Below the pieces are notes generated by a model. The model had not been told where the DNA came from. It made no database searches and worked only from the letters and a program-made list of their open reading frames with translations. From NCBI RefSeq assembly GCF_004365175.1, contig NZ_SOCE01000001.1, forward strand, positions 3,975,403 through 4,039,402: a stretch of 64,000 nt of DNA. The letters run 5' to 3'. This stretch comes from Kribbella voronezhensis (lineage in GTDB: Bacteria; Actinomycetota; Actinomycetes; Propionibacteriales; Kribbellaceae). Below are positions 17,086 to 27,501 of the stretch, in pieces. A program made the position numbers and the translations under genes. Every line of letters begins with the position of its first letter. Position 1 is the stretch's first letter.

Positions 17086-17540
17086 ACCAGCGATGTTATT
17101 GGTTGGTTACCGGTCAGTCATGTCGGTGAGGGCCTCATCACGCCAGCGTGTCCCGTCTCACTCTGCCTACGTGGAGGAGGGCAGGGCTCGTGTGAGTGCT
17201 GTCGCCGTAGTCCATGGCTGCCTGCGCAGCGCACGCCAAGTCGGTGGACTACGCCATGCCGAAGCCCGCGAACCGCTGCCCGAAGCAAGGAGAAGGAAGC
17301 GGTGATGGCGAAGCTGGACGCGATGCGGTCGTCGAGGTGCCTCTGTGCACTCCCCCAAAGGCGAGATCCGCTGCGCCGTCAACGCGCTGCGAGACGCACT
17401 CGCTCCGGGCCAGCATATTTGCATGAACCTGCAGCGGAATCGGAGCGTCACACACTGGTGACCGCAACGAGAGATGGGTAACTTCCCTGCCTCGCGTCGC
17501 TTCGCGACGTCGCTCGGGGGAGCGACCATTAGGAGGGGCT
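17086..17540. other. Intergenic region between etfD and the amidase
   Basis: 455 bases with the etfD promoter on the minus side; an ACCGGT-centred partial palindrome lies at about 17109-17120. A strong ribosome-site-like run (AAGGAGAAGGAAG, about 17288-17299) precedes GTG-ATG at 17302, opening a 59-codon basic frame to 17481. A different frame from about 17343 reads a plausible 38-residue peptide ending near 17458. Neither has a recognisable product and the two overlap, so I do not call a gene. A short hairpin (GTCGC-TTC-GCGAC) lies near 17495. Confidence 0.4.
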
Positions 17541-18797
17541 ATGAAATTAGGAATCATAGGAGGCAGGGGGCGGGCCATGTTGGTTGGTGCGTCCGCGGCT
17601 GCAATGGTGGTCAGCGGCTTGGGAGTACAGACCGCAGCCGGCGAGAGAGCACCTAGCACCCTGGATGCAGCGGTCACCTCGACGGAGAAAACCGAACTGC
17701 TGGTGCTGGCAAAGAATTATCTGACGGACCGGACGTCGCGGGTGGTTTCGGATGGTCGAGGGCGTGCGGTCGCGTCAAAGAATCTGTCGTCGGATCGTCT
17801 GTCGGTCAGTCTCCGGCAGAAAGTGCAGGGGACTGATGGGGTGCTCGAAAGCAACCGGATCAACCTGGCCAAGCATGGGCAGCGCTGGATCGCTTCCCAA
17901 ACGACAGTGACGCCGATCTCCTTCGAGCGATCCGGGCCGGGCACGATCGTGGCAAAGGTGCGTGAGTACACACGGCTCGAATTCGACCGCAAGCTGGATC
18001 CGGAGGCGCCGCCGGCGACTGAGCAGTCCGTCGACAGAACCTTCACCTTCGACGAGGCCGGCGGTCAGTGGCAGATCGTCAAGACCGTGGCTGACGGTCA
18101 GGGAACGTTAGTCAACGACGTCCCGCCGACACAGAATCCCCTGCCGACGATCATGTCCCCGAACATCAGCACTCCCGAGTACAACTACGGCACCAGCACA
18201 TTGTCAGCAGCTGACCAGGCCGAGGACGCAACTCCGGAGCCGGATCCAGGGCTGTTGCCGGCGGACGCCCCCGAAGACGGCCTGCCGTCGAGTGAGCCTC
18301 CGAAGACTGACGGGAGCTCCGGCCTGACCCAGCAACTCACTGCCAGCTACTGCTACTCATGCATGGTCAACTATGCGAATACGTATTGGCAGAATTACAA
18401 CCCCAACTATCGGAAATGGGCCACCGACTGCACGAATTTCGTGTCGCAGGCTCTGAAGAGTGGCGGCTGGGCTTATGACTACGGCTGGTACACCAGCGGA
18501 TCCAACTGGTGGTACAACAGCATCCATCAGACGTATACCTGGTCTGCTGCGGAGAACTTCTCACATTTCGCACCGAAGCGAACGGCGCGGCTGTCCAGTG
18601 TCTATTATCTGCTCGCCTCTGATGTGCTGCTGGCGGACTGGACCGGGGACAACCACATCGACCATGCCATGTTCGTCACTTTGAAGACGACCGGGAACAT
18701 CTATCTCACGTACCATACGAACAATGTCCACAATATGCCGCTGACCTGGATCATCAGAGATAACAGAGGAGCGAAGTACTATGCCTATCGCACCTAA
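17541..18797 (+). CDS. Secreted protein with amidase domain (PF12671 type)
   Basis: A 418-residue exported protein. The signal peptide (1-33) has a hydrophobic core near LVGASAAAMVVSGLG. A mixed N-terminal domain and an acidic Pro-rich linker (about 215-265) follow. The C-terminal putative-amidase domain (about 268-418) has a catalytic-type cysteine in TDCTNFVSQ and histidine in HIDHAMFV. It begins with the family's YxxxYANxYW motif. Such domains resemble NlpC/P60-CHAP cysteine hydrolases, suggesting cell-wall or peptide cleavage. The ribosome site TAGGAGGGG precedes the ATG. Codon usage is less GC-biased than its neighbours and it has one TTA codon (18108-18110). It overlaps the next gene by 17 bp. 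Confidence 0.85.
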   Translation: MKLGIIGGRGRAMLVGASAAAMVVSGLGVQTAAGERAPSTLDAAVTSTEKTELLVLAKNYLTDRTSRVVSDGRGRAVASKNLSSDRLSVSLRQKVQGTDGVLESNRINLAKHGQRWIASQTTVTPISFERSGPGTIVAKVREYTRLEFDRKLDPEAPPATEQSVDRTFTFDEAGGQWQIVKTVADGQGTLVNDVPPTQNPLPTIMSPNISTPEYNYGTSTLSAADQAEDATPEPDPGLLPADAPEDGLPSSEPPKTDGSSGLTQQLTASYCYSCMVNYANTYWQNYNPNYRKWATDCTNFVSQALKSGGWAYDYGWYTSGSNWWYNSIHQTYTWSAAENFSHFAPKRTARLSSVYYLLASDVLLADWTGDNHIDHAMFVTLKTTGNIYLTYHTNNVHNMPLTWIIRDNRGAKYYAYRT

Positions 18798-19233
18798 GTT
18801 GGCTCGCCGGCCCGTTCTGGTCGGCGGTGCGGCGGTACTCGCAGCCGTAGCAGTGACCGTGGTCGTTGTGGTGAAGAATCAGGACCATGGTGGGGCGGAG
18901 TCCAGGGATGCCCTGATCAGGGCGGTGCAGAACGGTGTAGCGGACCGTAGCGAGGACCGTCTCCTCGCGGTGGCGGATCCCAATTTCGTCGATCGTGCCG
19001 ATGCGGTCCGGCAGTTGATCAACAGGTGCGGCAACCCTGCCTTCGCAAGCGCCGCTGTCACTGTCAGTTCGGACTACGGTCCGGAGGCTGCGCGGGCGGA
19101 TTTCCGCCTTCCGCAGGGCCCGGCCGACTGTCGCGAGTTGACATTGTCGCTCACCCGGCTCGACCAGCGCTGGTACGCGGCTTTCGGTGACAAAGTGGCC
19201 AATCCCCGGCCAAGCTCGGGGACGGATCGCTGA
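18781..19233 (+). CDS. Small membrane-anchored extracytoplasmic protein, unknown function
   Basis: A 150-residue protein with one membrane anchor (about residues 12-33, VLVGGAAVLAAVAVTVVVVV) and a soluble outer domain of about 115 residues with two cysteines likely to form a disulfide. The start lies inside the end of the amidase gene, after AGAGGAGCG, so expression is coupled. The domain resembles small accessory domains of secreted hydrolases in size only; I recognise no family. It is likely a partner or immunity-like companion of the amidase, by position alone. Confidence 0.75.
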   Translation: MPIAPKLARRPVLVGGAAVLAAVAVTVVVVVKNQDHGGAESRDALIRAVQNGVADRSEDRLLAVADPNFVDRADAVRQLINRCGNPAFASAAVTVSSDYGPEAARADFRLPQGPADCRELTLSLTRLDQRWYAAFGDKVANPRPSSGTDR

Positions 19234-19251
19234 GTTCGTCCTGACACAAAG

Positions 19252-19283
19252 ACGGCCGGCCGAGCTTCTGCTCGGCCGGCCGT
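19252..19283. terminator. Bidirectional terminator
   Basis: A perfect 13-bp stem, ACGGCCGGCCGAG (19252-19264) with CTCGGCCGGCCGT (19271-19283), and a 6-nt loop. It lies between convergent genes, 18 bp after each stop. It should end transcripts from both sides. Confidence 0.85.
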
Positions 19284-19301
19284 TCCTGTCGCTGCAGGCT
19301 G

Positions 19302-22226
19302 TTACTTGGTACCGAAGACCTGGATCTCCGACATGTCGGTGAACTTGCAGCCGCCGTAGGCGCCGGCGGGGCAGTTGTTCTGGAAGTCGGGGACCTGCGG
19401 GCTGAGCATCACGAACCGGACGAACTTGATGCCGGTCGCGTTGCCGCTCGGGGTGAGCTCGGTGTACTTGCCACGGTTGGCCGCGGTGAAGGTACCGGTC
19501 TGGGCAGTGGCCCAGGTGGTGCCGTCGACCGAGGTCTCGATCCGGTAGTCGCCGGTCGAGGCGCTGCCCGGGTCACCACAGGTGTTGGACGGGTCGACCG
19601 AGAACTTGGTGACGTTCACCGCCGCCGGCAGCGCGATGTCGATGTGCTTGGGGATCATCACGTTGGTGGGCGTACCGGCGTTGTCGCCGGTGGTGCTGCC
19701 CCAGCCGGTGCCCTGGCTGCTGTCGATCGCGAAGCCCGGCCCACACTGCGGGCTGAAGTCCGGACCGTTGAAGGCCTTCACCGCGCCGCCGCCGGAGGCC
19801 GAGGCCCAGTTGCGCCGCGGGCTGAAGTTCGCCGTGGTGCCGCTGCCGGACACGGTGACCGACTGGTTCAGGATCTCGTAGCCCTTACCCGCGACCACGA
19901 ACTTCGGGTAGGTGCCCGGGAAGACCCCTGAGATCGTGTACTTGCCCTGGGCGTTGGTGACGGCGCTGTAGTCGCCGCCGAAGCCCGAGTCGTGCCCGGC
20001 GATGAAGACCAGGGCGCCGTTGACGGGCGCGTTGGTGTCCTTGTCGATCACGGTGCCGGACAGCGTCGCGGTCGCGCCGGTCGGCGGGACGTGGAAGTCC
20101 TCGGCCGGCAGCGAGTCGCCCGCGTTGGTGGCGCCGGCGAACCAGCCCATGCCGCGGTTGGCGAAGATCTTCCACAGCGCCTTCTGGTTCGCGCCGCCGA
20201 AGGCGACCATGTCGGCCTGCAGGATGGCGTTGCGCATGTCGAGCATCGACGGGTCGGCCGGGGACAGCTCCATCCCGCGGGTGATGTCCGACAGGGCCAT
20301 CGTGCGGCCCAGCTTCTTGCGGATGTCCCACAGCGTCTGGGCCCAGACCTCACCGGAGGCGTGCACCTCGGGTGCGCCGCCGATGGTCGGGAAGTCGCCG
20401 TAGGTGTAGCCACCCTGCGAGCCGTCGATCCCGACGCAGTTCGCCGAGGCGGAGCCGACCGAACAGTCCATCGCCTGGGTGCGGAACAGTGCGCCGAAGG
20501 AGACGTACTTGCCCTCGAGGACCTCGCCGTCCTTGCTGGTGTCCTTCTCGAGGCCGTGCGCGACCAGGTAGTCCATCGCGTAGAAGTCGCTCCACGCCTC
20601 ACCCATCGAACCGGCCTGGATGCTGTTCAGCGTCGAGTTGCCGGAGGCGTCGACCACCAGCCGGTTGGACAGACCGTGGGTGTACTCGTGGTACAGGATG
20701 CTGGCGTCGTTCGCGCCGCTGCTCGGGACGAACGCGTCCTGGGCGTCGTCCGCGCCGGGCGTGTGCCACAGGTACATCTGCATGGTCGGCGACAGGCCGT
20801 CCGGCGGGGTGTTCATGTTCGCGTTGTCGAGGTGGTTCACGTCCGGGCCGCCGTTGGCGTCCGTGGCCGCGCCGTCGAGCGCGTTCAGGCTGACCGGGTC
20901 GCCGCCCTTGGCCTCGAAGTTCCCGGCCGCCGGGGTGAAGCCGATCGGCTTGGTCTCCAGCCAGTCGTGGAAGTTGCTGGCCAGGTAGAACGCGTTGGTG
21001 ACGTCCTGGTTCTTGTTCACCTTCCAGGAGTCCGGCTTGGCCGGATCCCAGGTGCAGATGAAGGCGGCCGAGCACAGCTTGCTGGAGTTGTTCTTGTTGA
21101 ACGACTTCAGCACGTACTCCGCGCCGTGCTTGGTGCCCGGCACCTTGACGCTCTCACCGGGGTTGGCGACGTTGTCGTCGTTGACGTCGGCGAAGGCGTG
21201 CACGGAGGTGCCGTCGAGGGTGGTGGCGCCCTTCAGCAGGAAGCCGCGCTGGAAGAGGTTGACCACGTGCTGCTGACCACCGCGGGGAGCGCCGGGGTAG
21301 TTCTCCTGGACCAGGGCGTCGCCGTTGGCCTCGTCGGTCAGGTCGCGGCGATACAGCACGGCACCGGACTGGGCGTCGATGACGTGCGTGTAGTTGAGGG
21401 AGTCGCCGGCCTGGGTGTACGTCGCCCAGCCCTTGCGCAGACCGTCCGCGGTGTAGAACCACACCAGCTTGGCCTGGTCGCCGTTGGTCCAGTTCTTCAC
21501 GTTGCCCTTGGCGGTGCCCTTGACGGCGGCGGCCTTGCCGTCGACGTCGGAGGCAGCCTTGCCCCGGGCGGAGTCGGCGGAGACCGCCGGACCGGCCGAG
21601 CGGCTCGCGGCCATCCCGTTCAGGCCTGCCACCGGCGAGCCCTGGATCGAGATCAGCTGGCCGCGCTTGGTGACGTTGGCCTGCAGGCCGTTGCCGAACA
21701 GCGGGACGCCGTTGACGACCTGCTCCCACGAGACGTGGTGGGTGCCGACGATGTCCTTGTAGTCCTTGCGGAGCCGGAGCGTCTGCAGGTCCTTCTCGGA
21801 CAGGTGGAAGATCTCCGGGTGCGCCCGGATGTAGTCCAGCGCGACCTTGGCGGCGGGCTTGTTGCTCGGGCCGGTGAGGAAGCCGTTCAGCTTCGCCACC
21901 TGCTTCGGCGTACCGGTCACCTGGTCGACGGAGACCACGCCCTGGCTGCCGAGCGAGTTGCGGAACTTCTGCTGTGCCGCACCCTGCTTGCTCATGGTGC
22001 GGGCGGCGTTGGCGTAGTCGACCCGGTCGCTGGGCGTCCGGGCGTCGAAGTTGCCCTTGCGCTCCTTGGCGGCCTTCTTGTCCGACTGACTGGTCTGCTT
22101 GGACGAGTCGGGACCTGGCTTGGCGGATGGTGCCGCCAGCGCACCGCTGGCGGTCATCGCCAGCACAGTGGTGGCTGAGACAGCGGTGACTGCCAGAAGC
22201 CCCCGCCCCCTGCGTGATGTGGTCAC
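19302..22226 (-). CDS. Secreted M36 (fungalysin) metallopeptidase with C-terminal discoidin-like domain
   Basis: A 974-residue secreted zinc protease. A signal peptide is followed by an FTP/PepSY-type propeptide (about 60-310). The M36 catalytic domain has HEYTH (His513, His517 zinc ligands, Glu514 base) and the third-ligand region GSMGEAWSDFY about 25 residues later. A carboxypeptidase-regulatory-like beta-sandwich (about 710-785) and an F5/8-type C (discoidin) domain complete it, suiting binding to polymers or cell surfaces. GTG at 22226 is preferred: GGAG lies upstream, whereas the ATG at 22241 has no ribosome site and would put a TTA codon at position 4. Two palindromes lie upstream. Confidence 0.93.
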   Translation of the reverse strand: MTTSRRGRGLLAVTAVSATTVLAMTASGALAAPSAKPGPDSSKQTSQSDKKAAKERKGNFDARTPSDRVDYANAARTMSKQGAAQQKFRNSLGSQGVVSVDQVTGTPKQVAKLNGFLTGPSNKPAAKVALDYIRAHPEIFHLSEKDLQTLRLRKDYKDIVGTHHVSWEQVVNGVPLFGNGLQANVTKRGQLISIQGSPVAGLNGMAASRSAGPAVSADSARGKAASDVDGKAAAVKGTAKGNVKNWTNGDQAKLVWFYTADGLRKGWATYTQAGDSLNYTHVIDAQSGAVLYRRDLTDEANGDALVQENYPGAPRGGQQHVVNLFQRGFLLKGATTLDGTSVHAFADVNDDNVANPGESVKVPGTKHGAEYVLKSFNKNNSSKLCSAAFICTWDPAKPDSWKVNKNQDVTNAFYLASNFHDWLETKPIGFTPAAGNFEAKGGDPVSLNALDGAATDANGGPDVNHLDNANMNTPPDGLSPTMQMYLWHTPGADDAQDAFVPSSGANDASILYHEYTHGLSNRLVVDASGNSTLNSIQAGSMGEAWSDFYAMDYLVAHGLEKDTSKDGEVLEGKYVSFGALFRTQAMDCSVGSASANCVGIDGSQGGYTYGDFPTIGGAPEVHASGEVWAQTLWDIRKKLGRTMALSDITRGMELSPADPSMLDMRNAILQADMVAFGGANQKALWKIFANRGMGWFAGATNAGDSLPAEDFHVPPTGATATLSGTVIDKDTNAPVNGALVFIAGHDSGFGGDYSAVTNAQGKYTISGVFPGTYPKFVVAGKGYEILNQSVTVSGSGTTANFSPRRNWASASGGGAVKAFNGPDFSPQCGPGFAIDSSQGTGWGSTTGDNAGTPTNVMIPKHIDIALPAAVNVTKFSVDPSNTCGDPGSASTGDYRIETSVDGTTWATAQTGTFTAANRGKYTELTPSGNATGIKFVRFVMLSPQVPDFQNNCPAGAYGGCKFTDMSEIQVFGTK

Positions 22227-22299
22227 AGCTAAACGCTCCATGAAGTTGTGTTCGCGGATCGCCCTCCACGACCCGTCCGGCCTGACCTTAGGCCCGCTT

Positions 22300-22328
22300 T
22301 TCCGTGCACGGAAGAGTTATTTCCGGAA
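22300..22328. promoter_or_regulatory. Palindromes upstream of the M36 protease
   Basis: TTCCGTGCACGGAA (22300-22313) is a perfect 14-bp palindrome, and TTCCGGAA (22321-22328) an 8-bp one sharing the TTCCG half. They lie 74-102 bp upstream of the protease start, where an operator or activator site would be expected. Confidence 0.45.
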
Positions 22329-22437
22329 TCCCACGCAGACGAGGGTTGTCCTTCGTGCATGCGCTTGTACTGCGAGCAACCAATTGGGTCGCATAGAGCG
22401 ATCGATCAACTGCGAAGAGTGTCGCTCTCCGGACATG

Positions 22438-22482
22438 CCAGTAGCCGACGGCAACTACCTTTGCTTCGCCGTCGGCTACTGG
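22438..22482. terminator. Strong hairpin after the S53 peptidase gene
   Basis: A perfect 15-bp stem, CCAGTAGCCGACGGC (22438-22452) with GCCGTCGGCTACTGG (22468-22482), and a 15-nt loop. It begins 21 bp beyond the S53 stop on the minus strand. It lacks a U-tract, as is common for actinomycete terminators, and separates the S53 gene from the M36 promoter. Confidence 0.7.
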
Positions 22483-22502
22483 ACGTTGTGGAATCGGTTG
22501 GT

Positions 22503-23702
22503 CTAGAAGGCGCCCGCGCCGTTCGGCGTACCGAGGCCGGTCGGGCCGTCCCAGCCGGTCCGGGCGTTGCACCACTGGGTGGTGGGGCAACTGCCGTTGG
22601 AGCCGGTGGTGACATCGAACAGTGAACCGCTGTGCGCGTACGGCAGGGCGTTGGCGTAGCCGGCGGTGTTGCCCGACAGTGCGTAGACCGAGGCGATGAT
22701 CGGCGCGGCCTCACTGGTCCCGCCGAACTGGGCCCAGGTCGAGGCCGTCTTGCTCGTCGGGTAGTAGATCGCCATGCCGCCCTTGCCCGGATCGGCAGCG
22801 GCGGAGACGTCGGCCATCGCGCGCTTGGCGCAGCCGGTGCCGAAGCTCGCCGCCGCGCTCAGTGCGGTGTTGACCGTCGAGCAACCCGAACCGGCGCCGC
22901 TCCAGACCGACTCCGACCAGCCGCGGGTGTTGCTGGCGGCAACCAGTGAGGTTCCGCCGACGGCGGTGACGTAGGACGACGACGCCGGGTAGCTGCCGCC
23001 CTGGTAGCCGTTGTCGCCGGTCGAAGCGGTGACAGCGATCCCTGGGTGGTTGTAGTACGTGCCGTACGTCGAGTCGGCCGAGTCGCCGCCGCCGTAGCTG
23101 TTCGAGATGGCGACCACGCCGGGCTGCTTGGCAGCGGTGACCACCGCGGTACCGAGGTCGGCGAAGCTGGCCGAGTTGGCCTGGACCACCACGATCTTGG
23201 CGTCCGGTGCCGCGGCGGAGACCGCGTCGACGTCGAGGGCCTGCTCGCCGGCCCAGCCGGTGTTGAAGCGCGGCAGTGAGGTGCCGCCGTTCTGGTTGAT
23301 GATCCGCAGGCAGCCGTTGGCGACGGTGCAGGCGGACAGCCCGAACTGGCTCCGGTAGACACCGAGATCCCGCTCGAGGTTCGGGTACCCGTAGGCGTCG
23401 ACGATGGCGACCGTGCGGCCGTTCGCGCTCAGCCCGTTGAGCTTGTAGGCGTCGCGCAGTCCGGCCGGGGTGAGACCGGTGGCCGGTGGCGTGGCCGTCG
23501 CCGGCGAAACCCCCTTGGCGTCGACCAGCTTGAAGGCATGGCAGCTGGCCGTGTGGGGCGAGGTGGCGGTCGCACAGACCTTGGCGGCGTGCTTTCCGGC
23601 GGTGTACGGGGTGGGAGCCGCGATGGCGGCTCCGGTGCTGGTCAGACCTGCGACGGCTAGTGCGCCGACACCCAGGGCGGACACGAGAATCCGTTGCTTC
23701 AA
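22503..23702 (-). CDS. Secreted S53 family serine peptidase (sedolisin type)
   Basis: A 399-residue secreted peptidase. Signal peptide at residues 1-29. The sedolisin active-site set is present: Glu153 and Asp157 (GEQALDVD), oxyanion Asp230 (ASTGDNG) and nucleophile Ser330 (GGTSEAAP). The C-terminal TGWDGPTGLGTP loop matches the family's calcium-site region. Sedolisins are acid endopeptidases, usually with a 170-200-residue propeptide. Here only about 50 residues separate the signal from the catalytic domain, so a full prodomain is missing. The start is taken as TTG at 23702, because GAGGAG precedes it and the signal peptide follows; longer in-frame starts have no ribosome site. Confidence 0.88.
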   Translation of the reverse strand: MKQRILVSALGVGALAVAGLTSTGAAIAAPTPYTAGKHAAKVCATATSPHTASCHAFKLVDAKGVSPATATPPATGLTPAGLRDAYKLNGLSANGRTVAIVDAYGYPNLERDLGVYRSQFGLSACTVANGCLRIINQNGGTSLPRFNTGWAGEQALDVDAVSAAAPDAKIVVVQANSASFADLGTAVVTAAKQPGVVAISNSYGGGDSADSTYGTYYNHPGIAVTASTGDNGYQGGSYPASSSYVTAVGGTSLVAASNTRGWSESVWSGAGSGCSTVNTALSAAASFGTGCAKRAMADVSAAADPGKGGMAIYYPTSKTASTWAQFGGTSEAAPIIASVYALSGNTAGYANALPYAHSGSLFDVTTGSNGSCPTTQWCNARTGWDGPTGLGTPNGAGAF

Positions 23703-23954
23703 CAGAACTCCTCGAGCTGGGCTGGCCCGCTCCGGCACAACTCGGTCGGGGCGGAACCGGCGTTGATTGGTGTTCGGAATCGTCCGCCCGCGCGCCGCCG
23801 TGGTACCAGCGGTTCCGCCCCTGACAAATGTCATGGGTTTCAGCCCGGCAATGCCGGTTTTTCCTTTCATTCCGGCGAGATTGTGCCCTCGGAGAAGATT
23901 GAAGGATTCCCCCTGCTTTTGTGGACCGCACCCTTTGCGGCAGCGCGGCCGGCC

Positions 23955-24331
23955 TCAGAGCAGACCGAGGGCGACGGTCTCGGCGTCGGTGAACAGGCGG
24001 GAGCGGATCAGGAAGCGGACGCCTTCGGGAGCCTCGACCGAGAAGCCGCTGCCACGGCCCTTCACGACGTCGACCGTCAGGTGCGTGTGCTTCCAGTACT
24101 CGAACTGGTTCCTCGACATCCAGAACCCGATCGGCCCGGCCAGCCCGTCGACGGCGAGTTCGGCCAGCAGGATGTCCGCGTTGCCGGTCTTGAACTCGCC
24201 GTCGGGGTAACACATCGGCGAACTGCCGTCGCAGCAGCCACCCGACTGGTGGAACATCAACGGGCCGTGCAGCTCGGTGAGGCGGCGGAGCAGGTCCGCC
24301 GCCTCCTCGGTCAGCGCCACCCGCTCGGTCA

Positions 24332-24332
<1 letters not shown>
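23955..24332 (-). CDS. DUF779 protein, partner of aldehyde dehydrogenase
   Basis: A 125-residue protein of the DUF779 family, recognised by HQSGGCCDGSSPMCYP and the FWMSRNQFEYWKHTHLTVDV core. The paired cysteines and His-rich segment suggest metal binding. Members sit almost always directly behind an acetaldehyde-type dehydrogenase gene, as here: its ATG overlaps the dehydrogenase stop by one base (TGATG, 24332). A maturation or redox role for the enzyme is inferred from this linkage only. Confidence 0.88.
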
Positions 24333-25855
<1,523 letters not shown>

Positions 25856-25884
25856 CGGTCCTCCTGCGGAGTTGTGCCAGGTCC

Positions 25885-25921
25885 GCAACGTAGAGCTGAC
25901 GACGTTGCATCGACGTTGCAT
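25885..25921. promoter_or_regulatory. Repeat cluster between aldehyde dehydrogenase and its regulator
   Basis: CGACGTTGCAT occurs twice in perfect tandem (25900-25910, 25911-25921). An inverted partial copy GCAACGT (25885-25891) pairs with ACGTTGC (25902-25908) across 10 bp. One-turn spacing and the divergent position suggest binding sites for the adjacent GAF-domain regulator. Confidence 0.55.
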
Positions 25922-25965
25922 GAATTCGCTCTTGTACGCCGCACGCTTCCGGGCGACGCTGGAGC

Positions 25966-27420
25966 GTGGACCCACGCGAAGAGGCCCGGCGGCTCACCGA
26001 GCTGTACGACGAGGTGCTCGGCGCGGGCCGGGTGTCCGGTGCGCCACGCCCGCTGGTCGCGGAATCCTGGGAACGTTCACTGGCCGCGGCCGTCGACCCG
26101 GAGTTGGACTCGCCGCCGATGGTCATCTCGACCGAACTGCTGGAGTCGCTGCGGGAGAAGCACCCGTTGCGGGCCGTCCTGCCCTTGCTGCGCCAGACGC
26201 TGACCACGATCGCCGACGAGGCTTCGCACATCATGATCGTCACCGATGCGCAGGGCCTGATCCTGTGGCGTGAAGGCGCGGCCGACGTACGCCGGCAGGC
26301 CGACCGGATCGCGCTGTCCGAGGGCGCGAGCTGGTCCGAGGACTCGATCGGGACCAACGGCATGGGTACGGCGCTCGCCGCTGACCAGCCGGTGCAGATC
26401 CACTCGGCCGAGCACCTGGTCCGCAGGATCCACGCCTGGACCTGTGCGGCCGCACCCGTGCACGACCCGGATACCGGGAAGCTGATCGGCGCCGTCGACG
26501 TCTCTGGTCCGCTGCGCACGGTCCATCCCGCGATGATGGCGCTCGTGACGGCCGCCGCCCAGTTGGCCGAAGGGCAGTTGCGGGTCCGGATGGCGGCGGC
26601 CGATGAACAGCTCCGCGCGCGGAACATGCGGCACCTGATCGCCCTTGGCGATACGCCCGGCGCGTTGCTGACGCCGAGCGGCCGGGTGCTCGCCGTACAG
26701 CCTCTCGAGTGGCTGCCCGACCGGCTGGAGATCGCGGACGGCGCGGACCGGGTCGAGCTCGGCGACGGACGCGAGGCCGTGGTCGAGCAACTCGATGAGG
26801 GTTACCTGTTACGGATCCCAGGCGTCGTACGCCGAACGCGCGCGTCGCTGCGGCTCAAGTTGCTCGGCGCCGACCGGCCGAGCGCGACGATCGGCGGCCG
26901 GGAGATCGCTTTGACACTGCGTCGCGCCGAAGTCCTCGCGTTGCTGCTGCTCCACCCCGCAGGACTCACCGCCGAACAGTTGATGCTGCAGTTGTACGGC
27001 GACGACGGCAACCCGACGACGGTCCGGGCCGAGATGCACCGGCTTCGGAACGTGCTGGGCGAAGGCATCCTCGACACCAAGCCGTATCGGTTCCTTGCCG
27101 AAGTGACCGGCGACGTCACCGATGTCCAGGCCGCCCTCCGCACCGGTGACCTGGCCACAGCGATCACGCTGTACTCCGGTTCGCTGCTGGCGCGCTCCGA
27201 TGCGCCCGCACTCCGCGCGGAACGCGACGAGCTCGACGCGACCTTGCGCGGCGCGGTCCTGGAATCGAAGGATGCCGAGCTGCTGTGGCGCTTCGCTCAG
27301 ACCCCGGTCGGTGCCGAGGACCTGGAGATCTTCGAGACGCTGGCCGATGTGCTGCCCGGGGTCGACTCCCGCCGGGCCGCGGTGAGCGCCCGGCTGCACC
27401 GGCTGGCCGTCGAGAGCTGA
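25966..27420 (+). CDS. GAF-domain transcriptional regulator (AcoR-like sensor, C-terminal winged helix)
   Basis: A 484-residue protein. Its N-terminal region (about 20-210) matches the GAF sensor part of AcoR-type activators ([34 protein letters not shown]). The central sigma-54 AAA domain is absent. Instead the C-terminus has a winged-helix region (about 315-380: [32 protein letters not shown]) and a helical tail. Actinobacteria use this form to activate aldehyde/alcohol dehydrogenase genes, here exaC in the divergent direction. The start is GTG at 25966. It has one TTA codon (26809-26811). Confidence 0.85.
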   Translation: MDPREEARRLTELYDEVLGAGRVSGAPRPLVAESWERSLAAAVDPELDSPPMVISTELLESLREKHPLRAVLPLLRQTLTTIADEASHIMIVTDAQGLILWREGAADVRRQADRIALSEGASWSEDSIGTNGMGTALAADQPVQIHSAEHLVRRIHAWTCAAAPVHDPDTGKLIGAVDVSGPLRTVHPAMMALVTAAAQLAEGQLRVRMAAADEQLRARNMRHLIALGDTPGALLTPSGRVLAVQPLEWLPDRLEIADGADRVELGDGREAVVEQLDEGYLLRIPGVVRRTRASLRLKLLGADRPSATIGGREIALTLRRAEVLALLLLHPAGLTAEQLMLQLYGDDGNPTTVRAEMHRLRNVLGEGILDTKPYRFLAEVTGDVTDVQAALRTGDLATAITLYSGSLLARSDAPALRAERDELDATLRGAVLESKDAELLWRFAQTPVGAEDLEIFETLADVLPGVDSRRAAVSARLHRLAVES

Positions 27421-27501
27421 CCGCATGGTGGACGGCGTCCTTTAAGTCGACTGAATTAGTCTAGTTTAGCTCGGGTGGATGCTCTGGTCCGGAGGTCGTC
27501 G

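Noticed and set aside
17214-17481. Overlapping small frames upstream of the amidase, one with a good ribosome-like site
   Set aside because: Three frames compete over the same bases, none matches a known family, and composition does not favour one clearly. It is left as an intergenic note.
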